Shown: positions 6,059 to 11,600 of the stretch, one piece after another
Position numbering within the stretch: the first letter of the stretch is position 1
Layout: each line of letters opens with the position of its first letter
DNA from: an uncultured beta proteobacterium
Lineage (GTDB): Bacteria > Pseudomonadota > Gammaproteobacteria > Burkholderiales > Burkholderiaceae_B
Reading direction: 5' to 3'
Length of the DNA: 11,600 bases
Assembly (NCBI GenBank): GCA_903924715.1
Contig: CAIYCP010000403.1
Span: 1-11,600 of the forward strand
The notes under the pieces: model-generated
What the model was told of the DNA's origin: nothing
What the model saw: the letters and a program-made list of their open reading frames with translations, nothing else
Database searches by the model: none
Made by a program: the position numbers and the translations under genes

Positions 6059-6958
6059 ATGAACTCAGATTTCGCCAAGGACGCCGCAGCATTGCTTGCT
6101 TCGCGCTCAACCTCGCGCCGCCGCTTTATGAAAGCGGCCACACTCGGTAGTTTGGGTACGGGCTTTGCGAGCGCGGCCCTGCCGGTTTTATCTCAGGCAA
6201 TCAAAACGGATTTTGCTGGCATTCAAAGTGAAGAAGTGACAATTGATTCAAGCGGCACCAATATTGCGGCGTATACCTCTCGCCCTGCACCGGTACAGGC
6301 AAAGCTACCAATCGTCATTGTCGTCAGTGAGATTTTTGGTGTGCACGAGTACATCGCCGATGTGACTCGCCGCCTGGCCAAGCTAGGCTACCTGGCAATT
6401 GCTCCCGAGTTTTTTACTCGCGCGGGTGAGCCCACCGAGTTGGGTACGGTCGCTGAGATCATGTCTAAGATCGTGGCCAAGACCCCTGATCAACAGGTGT
6501 TGGGTGACCTCGAAGCGGCGTTAAAGTGGGCCGGTGCCAACAATGGCGACCTCAGTCGTGTGGGCATCACTGGTTTTTGCTGGGGTGGACGCATCACCTG
6601 GTTGGCCTGTCAGAAGCTCTCCTCAGTGCGCGCCGGTGTCGCCTGGTACGGCCGCTTAGTCGGTGAAAAAAGCGATAATTTTCCAGAGCATCCGCTTGAA
6701 CTCGCGTCGCAAACGCGTGCGCCTGTCTTGGGGCTATACGGTGGGCAAGACACAGGCATCCCACTCACAGATGTCGAAAAGATGAAACTCGCTTTGACTG
6801 GCCCCAATGCCAGTGCCGCGGCAAAGACGTCAACGTTTGAAATCTATCCCGAAGCGCCCCATGCGTTTCATGCTGACTACCGACAGACCTATCAAGAGGG
6901 CCCTGCAAAAGATGGTTGGCAAAAAGCGATGGCTTGGTTTAAAAGCCAAGGTGTGTAG
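6059..6958 (+). CDS. Tat-exported dienelactone-hydrolase family protein
   Basis: This is an alpha/beta hydrolase of the dienelactone hydrolase type (COG0412 class) with 299 residues. The catalytic triad is readable: C174 in GFCWGGR, D231 in YGGQDTGIP, and H268 in APHAFHADY. E91 in VVSEIFGVHEY matches the family glutamate that restrains the nucleophile. Unusually for this mostly cytoplasmic family, a twin-arginine leader is present (SRRRFMKA, residues 19-26, then a hydrophobic stretch to LSQA near 47), so the enzyme should act in the periplasm. The ATG at 6059 has AGGAG (6048-6052) six bases upstream. It is divergent from soxC and 190 bases before the cytochrome gene. The substrate is unknown; proteins of this type are usually annotated by homology only, and a link to sulfur metabolism rests on position alone. 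Confidence 0.88.
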   Translation: MNSDFAKDAAALLASRSTSRRRFMKAATLGSLGTGFASAALPVLSQAIKTDFAGIQSEEVTIDSSGTNIAAYTSRPAPVQAKLPIVIVVSEIFGVHEYIADVTRRLAKLGYLAIAPEFFTRAGEPTELGTVAEIMSKIVAKTPDQQVLGDLEAALKWAGANNGDLSRVGITGFCWGGRITWLACQKLSSVRAGVAWYGRLVGEKSDNFPEHPLELASQTRAPVLGLYGGQDTGIPLTDVEKMKLALTGPNASAAAKTSTFEIYPEAPHAFHADYRQTYQEGPAKDGWQKAMAWFKSQGV

Positions 6959-6971
6959 AACCCACGACGCG

Positions 6972-7013
6972 ATATAGCAAATGCTTCGATGTATATAGCA
7001 AATGCGTTGATGT
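6972..7013 (+). repeat. Tandem 21-bp repeat, two copies
   Basis: Two head-to-tail 21-base units (6972-6992 and 6993-7013) match at 19 of 21 positions. They share ATATAGCAAATGC and GATGT and differ at two bases in between. The 21-base period is two helical turns, so a protein bound to each copy would sit on the same DNA face. The repeats lie 30-70 bases before a possible -10 box of the cytochrome/flavoprotein operon. Confidence 0.7.
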
Positions 7014-7028
7014 CTGGTTGCGTCCCGA

Positions 7029-7049
7029 AGGGTAAACCCTCTGTAAAAT
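7029..7049 (+). promoter_or_regulatory. Palindrome and possible -10 box upstream of the fcc-type operon
   Basis: AGGGT-AA-ACCCT (7029-7040) is a perfect inverted repeat, followed by TAAAAT (7044-7049, 5 of 6 bases of a -10 box). No acceptable -35 box lies 16-18 bases upstream, which suggests dependence on an activator, perhaps acting at the 21-bp repeats or at this palindrome. The stem is too short and has no T-run, so I do not read it as a terminator of the hydrolase gene. Confidence 0.3.
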
Positions 7050-7098
7050 AATTTCTGTTCTGCAAAGGCTGTCAGTCATAATTCAAGATCTCGTCGTC

Positions 7099-7133
7099 AG
7101 CTTGCTTGCTCAAGCTGTTCATTAAATATTTAA
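7099..7133. promoter_or_regulatory. Two further inverted repeats in the cytochrome gene leader
   Basis: AGCTTG/CAAGCT (7099-7104 with 7111-7116) forms a 6-bp stem with a 6-base loop. TTAAATATTTAA (7122-7133) is a perfect 12-base palindrome 15 bases before the ATG at 7149. Either could be a binding site or affect translation of the cytochrome gene, whose ribosome site is weak. No known site is recognised. Confidence 0.25.
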
Positions 7134-7148
7134 AAGAGTAAAGACAAC

Positions 7149-7499
7149 ATGAAGAACACCACCGCGTCCCAATTTTTATTTGATCGATTGCCCCACGCCA
7201 CAGCGGTACTGGCGTTAAGTTTTTTGATGACAGGTGCGGCACAAGCTCAAAATCAAGATGCTTTAAAGCTGTATCAGCGGGGTTTGGCAGCGACCTGCGC
7301 CAATTGTCATGGCACGGATGGTCAAGGTGTGGTGGGGGCGGGCATGCCCTTAATCAATCATCTGAGCTCAGCCGAACTTTTAAAAAAGCTGACCGACTAT
7401 AAAAGCGGTGCGGTGACCGGCACGATCATGCCTCAGTTAGCAAAGGGCTATACCGAAGAACAGTTGCAGACGATTGCGTCTGTGCTTGGAAAAAAATAA
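7149..7499 (+). CDS. Small monohaem cytochrome c, FccA/SoxE-like
   Basis: This is a class I c-type cytochrome that should take electrons from the flavoprotein encoded next to it. It has 116 residues with a Sec signal ending near AQAQ (residues 31-34), leaving about 82 residues. The haem motif is CANCH (C50, C53, H54) and the axial methionine is M94 in GTIMPQLAKGYT, a string typical of the cytochrome subunit of flavocytochrome c sulfide dehydrogenase. Its single haem resembles the small monohaem subunit rather than the di-haem form of some purple sulfur bacteria. The ribosome site is weak (AGAG at 7135-7138, ten bases upstream). The flavoprotein gene starts 12 bases after its stop, so the two are certainly co-transcribed. 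Confidence 0.88.
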   Translation: MKNTTASQFLFDRLPHATAVLALSFLMTGAAQAQNQDALKLYQRGLAATCANCHGTDGQGVVGAGMPLINHLSSAELLKKLTDYKSGAVTGTIMPQLAKGYTEEQLQTIASVLGKK

Positions 7500-7511
7500 A
7501 AGGGGCACAAC

Positions 7512-8786
7512 ATGAATCGTCGTTTATTTCTAGGACAAAGTTCTGCGTTGTTCGGTGCTGCGCTTGGTATGCCAGGGCTTGCACGCGCTAATCTCAACAA
7601 GGCTCAAATTGTCGTGGTGGGTGGCGGGTATGGTGGCGCGACCGCTGCTAAATACCTAAGGCTGCTATCGAACAACACTGCGAACGTCACCTTGATCGAG
7701 CCCAATGCGCAATTTATTTCGTGCCCGCTGTCCAATCTGGTGATTGGTGGCTCAAAGACCTTGGCTGATGTCACCGTGTCTTACGACGCTTTACAAAAAA
7801 AGCATGGCGTTAAAGTTGTGAAAGATAGCGTCGCCTCGTTTAACGCTGAAAAGAAAACCGTTCAACTCGCGTCGGGTCAAACATTACCCTACGATAAGCT
7901 TGTGGTGTCACCAGGTATTAGCCTGATGTTTGACAGCATCGAAGGCCTGGCGCAAGCCAATCAAGCGGGCATTACCTTGCAAGCCTGGAAAGCAGGCGAC
8001 GAGACGATTGCCTTGCATAAACAGCTTGCAGCGATTCAGGATGGTGGTGTCTATGCGCTGAGTATCCCGCTTGCGCCGTATCGGTGCCCACCTGGGCCTT
8101 ACGAGCGCGCCTGCCAAGTTGCCAACTATTTTAAAAAGAATAAGCCCAAGTCCAAGGTCATTATTCTGGATGCGAACCCTGATGTCACCTCAAAGCCCGG
8201 CCTGTTCAAAAAAGTTTGGGCCGAGCAGTATGCGGGCATTCTTGAATATCGTCCTCAGTTCAATGTGACTGCTGTTGACGCAAAAACTAAGACGCTTAAG
8301 TTTGATGTGCAAGACGATTTGAAGGCGGATGTCTTGAATATTTTGCCCGCGATGCGCGCAGGTGATTTAGCAGTGCAAGGCGGTATTGCCAACGCAAACA
8401 AGCGTTGGGTGCAAGTTGACTTCAAAACGTTTGAATCTACAGCAGCGAAAGATGTGCACGTATTGGGTGATTCGATTCAAGTTGCACCCTTGATGCCAAA
8501 ATCAGGTCACATGGCTAACCAGCACGCTAAAGTTGCGGCTGCTGCGATCATTGCACAACTAAACGGTTGGGAGATTAATCCAGCGCCTGTGCTCACCAAT
8601 ACCTGCTACAGCTTTGTGAACGAGAACCAAGTGATTCATGTGGCGAGTGTGCATCAGTATGATGCGACTGAAAAGACCTTTAAAACAGTGGCAGGTTCAG
8701 GTGGCATTTCTGCTGGGCCAACCGATCTTGAAGGCGTGTACGCCTGGGGCTGGGCGCGCAATATCTGGGCCGATAGTCTGGGTTGA
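7512..8786 (+). CDS. fccB: Flavocytochrome c sulfide dehydrogenase flavoprotein (FccB/SoxF type)
   Basis: This FAD-dependent periplasmic enzyme oxidises sulfide or a related sulfur species and reduces the partner cytochrome. The 424-residue product has a Tat leader (RRLFLG, residues 3-8, ending ARA near residue 26). The FAD-binding loop is VVGGGYGG (residues 35-42). C71 in FISCPLSN sits where family members bind FAD covalently. C192 in PYRCPPGPYER and C365 in TNTCYSF match the redox-active disulfide pair next to the flavin. A second FAD contact is HVLGD (residues 316-320), and the C-terminal FCSD flavin-binding region follows. The ATG at 7512 has AGGGG (7501-7505) six bases upstream. Its stop is only four bases from the stop of the convergent transporter gene. 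SoxF and FccB cannot be separated by eye. Confidence 0.92.
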   Translation: MNRRLFLGQSSALFGAALGMPGLARANLNKAQIVVVGGGYGGATAAKYLRLLSNNTANVTLIEPNAQFISCPLSNLVIGGSKTLADVTVSYDALQKKHGVKVVKDSVASFNAEKKTVQLASGQTLPYDKLVVSPGISLMFDSIEGLAQANQAGITLQAWKAGDETIALHKQLAAIQDGGVYALSIPLAPYRCPPGPYERACQVANYFKKNKPKSKVIILDANPDVTSKPGLFKKVWAEQYAGILEYRPQFNVTAVDAKTKTLKFDVQDDLKADVLNILPAMRAGDLAVQGGIANANKRWVQVDFKTFESTAAKDVHVLGDSIQVAPLMPKSGHMANQHAKVAAAAIIAQLNGWEINPAPVLTNTCYSFVNENQVIHVASVHQYDATEKTFKTVAGSGGISAGPTDLEGVYAWGWARNIWADSLG

Positions 8787-8790
8787 AGGC

Positions 8791-10407
8791 CTAGTTGCTT
8801 TTAAATCGTGTGAGTTTGACAATGGCAATCGCGATAAACGGTATCGCAAAGCCAAGACAAATCGTGGTGAGTAACAGCGGTCCGAGTTCGGTGTAGTTTG
8901 CCGCACTTTGGGCCGTTGCCGTTTTGGTTGCGCGCGTAATTTCAAAGATTTGGTTGAGATATTTGGTGCCAAGTTGACTGAGCGATAGCGCGAGATTGGT
9001 GAACGAAGCCATCACTGCAAAGTAGGTGGCCTTCAAATTGTCGGGTGCCGAGCGCGCGATCCAGGCAAGCATCGGGATCATTGCAACTTGCCCCAGTGGC
9101 GACTCAAGCGCAGTATCGATCAGCGCGATGACGTGTGCATCAACGATGCCGCCTGTCATTGCGGCTGTCCAGTGGTGCAGGCCATGCACCATCCCTAAGG
9201 TCGGTAAGGCCAGCAACGTACCAAAAATGGTGAGCGTGCCAATGATATAAACAATCGATTTCTCGGCCATGAAGCGGCGAAAAATAAACATGCCAAGTAA
9301 AGACAGCACGCTACCAATCAGTGAGAGTATCGAAAAAAAATGTTGATCAAACTTAAGCTCATCGATCAGCCACCAGGTCACACCAGGCCCAGGCGTTGGA
9401 ATCGCTCTAAAGAAAAAAATCACCAGAGCTGTACCAACGAGGGTTGAACGCATTTGCGGTTCAAGATCACGGGTGAGTCGACTCATCAAAAAAATGATGA
9501 TGGTCATTGACCCGACAAAAATAATTTCTTGGGCATACTGGACTTGACTCAAACCCATGGCGAGCGTGAAAAATACAAAGACCAGGCTGCCCAAAAGAAT
9601 CGTCCAGTTCGGTGCGACGAGCTCGATATGTGAAGTCAGTGCGGCGTGTGCCTGCTCTTTGGTGAAGCCTTGCTCAATCAAGCGGCGTTGATCGCGCAGG
9701 TGTAGCCAGGCCGCGACTGCGACCCCTGCGACTGAAATCAATGGGATGCTAAGCGCTAAGGTGTAGACCTCAGCGTAGCGAGTCAGTTTTTCAGCTTCAG
9801 ACAGGTGCTGTACGCCTGCAAAGGCGTATATGTTCAACAGCGCAACGAATACCGAGCCACCGATAATCGCCACACGCCCAAGGGTTTGCATGGTGGTGTG
9901 CATCAGTTTGAGACGTTCAGCTTCGATGGGCTGGCCGTGCTCGTCGACATGAGGCACGGCCTCAACAGTCATGGCGTCAGCGACGGCATCTTGCAGTACG
10001 TAACCGATGGGGGCGAGCAAGGCGCTTAAGACATACCAAACTTCAACAGAGAATACGCCAGCCATCGCGTCGCGGTGAGACACCAAGCCCACCATGATGA
10101 GTAAGCTTGCGGCGATGAGGGAAGCGCCTACAAAAAGCAACCCGCTTTTAAAGCGCCACAACAAATCGACAATATGCCCAAGCCCCATCTTGAGCGACCA
10201 GGGGATCACCACCCAAAAACTCAAAGTCGCTAAAAAGGCGGCAGAAAGATTGAGATAGTCTTTAACAAAAAACGTGCCGACGATGCCGGTCAGGCTTGAA
10301 ACGCCAGCAGCGACGTATACCATTAAGGGGGGCAAGTACGATAGCCGCATTTCACGGCCAAGTTCAAGAATGTTGCGATCGATCCAGTGCGAGAGTTTCA
10401 AAAACAT
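8791..10407 (-). CDS. BT1/folate-biopterin-transporter family membrane protein
   Basis: This is a 538-residue polytopic inner-membrane protein with about 12 hydrophobic segments, in two halves separated by a charged loop (about residues 236-262, LRDQRRLIEQGFTKEQAHAAL). BT1-family signatures are visible: FWVVIPWSLKMGLGHIVDL (63-81), LQDAVADAMTVE (138-149), PGPGVTWWLIDELKFD (339-354), then SLLGMFIFRR, and near the end LIDTALESPLGQVAMIPM and LKATYFAVMASFTNLALSLSQ. BT1 proteins are secondary transporters of the major facilitator superfamily. Folate and biopterin are the substrates of characterised eukaryotic members; the substrate here is unknown. No clear Shine-Dalgarno sequence precedes the ATG at 10407, and M21 is the only nearby alternative. 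It follows the Nfu gene on the same strand after 93 bases and ends four bases from the fccB stop. Confidence 0.75.
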   Translation of the reverse strand: MFLKLSHWIDRNILELGREMRLSYLPPLMVYVAAGVSSLTGIVGTFFVKDYLNLSAAFLATLSFWVVIPWSLKMGLGHIVDLLWRFKSGLLFVGASLIAASLLIMVGLVSHRDAMAGVFSVEVWYVLSALLAPIGYVLQDAVADAMTVEAVPHVDEHGQPIEAERLKLMHTTMQTLGRVAIIGGSVFVALLNIYAFAGVQHLSEAEKLTRYAEVYTLALSIPLISVAGVAVAAWLHLRDQRRLIEQGFTKEQAHAALTSHIELVAPNWTILLGSLVFVFFTLAMGLSQVQYAQEIIFVGSMTIIIFLMSRLTRDLEPQMRSTLVGTALVIFFFRAIPTPGPGVTWWLIDELKFDQHFFSILSLIGSVLSLLGMFIFRRFMAEKSIVYIIGTLTIFGTLLALPTLGMVHGLHHWTAAMTGGIVDAHVIALIDTALESPLGQVAMIPMLAWIARSAPDNLKATYFAVMASFTNLALSLSQLGTKYLNQIFEITRATKTATAQSAANYTELGPLLLTTICLGFAIPFIAIAIVKLTRFKSN

Positions 10408-10444
10408 GGTTCAGGCCCGTGGTGATGTTGGTCGCAATTTTACA

Positions 10445-10473
10445 ATCATGCTTTTGACAGCCGCTTTTGTCAC
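10445..10473 (-). promoter_or_regulatory. Possible promoter of the BT1 transporter gene
   Basis: Reading the minus strand, GTGACA (10473-10468, 5 of 6) and CATGAT (10450-10445, 4 of 6) are separated by 17 bases, 38 bases before the ATG. An inverted repeat TGACA/TGTCA (10455-10459 and 10468-10472) overlaps the -35 box and could be a regulator site. No terminator is seen after the Nfu gene, so read-through from upstream is also possible. Confidence 0.3.
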
Positions 10474-10500
10474 CCAGAGAAACGTGAGCCCGAAGACGAT

Positions 10501-11136
10501 CTAGCGCGAGTAATACGGCTTTTGTCCAGACTGATGGTCTGTCACATCAATAATCTCTGTGATCTCTGGCGCGGCTCTTTTCACCATGACTTCAAAACCT
10601 TGTTTGAGTGTGGCCTCAGACGACGCGCAGCCTTGGCAGCCACCACTCATGCGTACGTAGAGTTGACCCTCGCGCAGATCGACAATCGCGATCGCGCCGC
10701 CGTGACTGGCGATTGAGCGGTTGATTTCGCGATCGAGAATATCTTGCACAATCTCACGCACAACCTCAGTTGAGCGCCCCTGCGCCTGCTTGGCGATAGT
10801 CGTTTCAAGTACTGCAGGAAAATCAGACAATAGCTGTGCGCGGATGGCGGCACCGATCGCAGCCTTTAAAGTTTGCCATGAGGTGTCGGCAGACTTGCTA
10901 ACAGTCACAGTGTTGTCGGCAATCAATACAGAGGCGACCCCTTGTAGTTCAAAGAGCGTTGCTGCCAAGGGTGCGCTTGCCGCTTGCACCGTATCTGCAA
11001 AGAAAAATGGCCCACCCGCCTGCACAATCGTGCTGACCGTAAATTTGCAGGTATCCGGATCTGCGATCGCAGTTTCAGCCTTGATCGTGATCGGGGCCTG
11101 AACCTGCGTTGCGTGCAGGGCGCTGGTGTTAGACAT
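10501..11136 (-). CDS. Nfu-type Fe-S cluster carrier protein
   Basis: This is a 211-residue protein with the two-part layout of Nfu carriers. The N-terminal Nfu_N domain (about residues 29-100) includes FADTVQAASAPLAATLFELQGVASV. The C-terminal NifU-like domain (about residues 120-200) has the CxxC cluster ligands C167 and C170 in SGGCQGCASS. Nfu proteins bind a bridging Fe4S4 cluster as dimers and deliver it to target enzymes in the cytoplasm. The frame runs to an ATG at 11169, but 11136 is preferred because it shares 8 bases with the end of the DUF971 gene (11129-11136), which suggests translational coupling. No good Shine-Dalgarno sequence precedes it, which fits coupling. Confidence 0.85.
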   Translation of the reverse strand: MSNTSALHATQVQAPITIKAETAIADPDTCKFTVSTIVQAGGPFFFADTVQAASAPLAATLFELQGVASVLIADNTVTVSKSADTSWQTLKAAIGAAIRAQLLSDFPAVLETTIAKQAQGRSTEVVREIVQDILDREINRSIASHGGAIAIVDLREGQLYVRMSGGCQGCASSEATLKQGFEVMVKRAAPEITEIIDVTDHQSGQKPYYSR

Positions 11137-11551
11137 CTTCAGACCGATTTGCCGCCGCTTCATCAGCAAATTTTCTTAGTCTTGTAAACGCATGAATCCC
11201 GCTGTTATGACCATCGTTCCAGTCAAAGCCAATGGCATAGTTACCGACGCTCATGATCTTCTTGGGGGCAACATCGGCACGTACGGTTTTTGGATCCAGT
11301 AATGGGCGACCGCTCATCTCTTCGACACACAACGCGCACTGGCAAGCCAAGCGTAAGTCGCGCACGTCAAATTCGGATTGAACGCCGTCCTCCCAGAGTA
11401 CGGTGAGCGTGCGGGCATCGCGCTTACGCATACCGATGGGTGTATCGATCGCGCCATTTTTGTGCACGTCGTTGGCCAACCATTGGGGGGCGCCGGTGTT
11501 CGCTTCAAAGTCCCACATAAACGGTTTCAGTACGGTAGCGGTGTTGCGCAT
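11129..11551 (-). CDS. DUF971 (GBBH-like N-terminal) zinc-site protein, start uncertain
   Basis: The protein contains one DUF971 domain (about residues 36-128), the fold found at the N-terminus of gamma-butyrobetaine hydroxylase and appended to some Mrp/ApbC Fe-S scaffold proteins. Visible features are TPIGMRKRDARTLTVLWEDG, a probable zinc site C70-x-C72-x2-C75 with H120, VGNYAIGFDWNDGHNSGIH, and a short C-terminal helix. The ATG at 11551 gives 140 residues but has no Shine-Dalgarno sequence. The same frame has no stop from there to the window end at 11600, so the true start may lie outside and the N-terminal ~35 residues may belong to a longer protein. It overlaps the Nfu gene by 8 bases. 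Joint work in Fe-S maturation is inferred from the pairing and from the Mrp fusions. Confidence 0.75.
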   Translation of the reverse strand: MRNTATVLKPFMWDFEANTGAPQWLANDVHKNGAIDTPIGMRKRDARTLTVLWEDGVQSEFDVRDLRLACQCALCVEEMSGRPLLDPKTVRADVAPKKIMSVGNYAIGFDWNDGHNSGIHAFTRLRKFADEAAANRSEDV

Positions 11552-11600
11552 CGCTTGAACCAGTTGCGCTGCGATCGAGGTGTATACCTGAGCGCTAGCT

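Noticed and set aside
6972..7013. CRISPR-like repeat
   Set aside because: There are only two directly adjacent copies with no spacers and no cas genes.
10721..11101. 126-codon plus-strand open frame opposite the Nfu gene
   Set aside because: It is antisense to clear Nfu domain sequence and has a low-complexity Ser/Ala/Cys-rich translation with no ribosome site.

Overview
The window looks like a chromosomal segment of a sulfur-oxidising betaproteobacterium, probably Burkholderiales. The evidence is the sox gene order read on the minus strand, soxC-soxD-soxY-soxZ-soxA-soxX-soxB, which is typical of that group, the family-level look of the proteins, and a base composition near 50% G+C. The organism cannot be named from this sequence.

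Layout. Positions 1-about 280 are a foreign-looking, AT-rich piece (83 G/C in the first 240 bases). It holds a terminator hairpin, a promoter with repeated sequences, and the first ~36 codons of a Walker-A AAA ATPase of the DUF4143-associated type. It abuts the 3' side of a soxB gene that keeps only its first ~180 codons. Positions 281-5859 (minus strand) are the sox operon. Positions 5860-6058 are a divergent control region with palindromes and tandem 8-mers. Positions 6059-8786 (plus strand) carry a Tat-exported dienelactone-hydrolase-like protein, then a small cytochrome c and a flavocytochrome c sulfide dehydrogenase flavoprotein (FccA/FccB or SoxE/SoxF type). Positions 8791-11600 (minus strand) carry a BT1-family transporter, an Nfu-type Fe-S protein and a DUF971 protein. 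The last two overlap and form a likely Fe-S maturation pair.

How the genes work together. SoxYZ carries the sulfur substrate on the Cys of the SoxY C-terminal GGCGG motif. SoxXA (c-type haem) conjugates thiosulfate to that Cys, SoxB hydrolyses the terminal sulfonate, and the SoxCD molybdenum/haem sulfane dehydrogenase oxidises the remaining sulfane sulfur. A full SoxCD set predicts complete thiosulfate oxidation to sulfate without sulfur globules. The flavocytochrome c pair would add periplasmic sulfide oxidation. Six of the seven sox genes are intact. Only soxB, the essential hydrolase, is broken, and it breaks exactly where the composition and gene content change. That makes the left edge either a real recent rearrangement or an assembly chimera.

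I see no RNA genes, CRISPR array, complete insertion sequence or integrase. The most useful observations are the soxB/ATPase junction, the repeat architecture of two upstream control regions, and the placement of a Tat-exported hydrolase between the sox and fcc operons. I do not see convincing evidence for an entirely new system.
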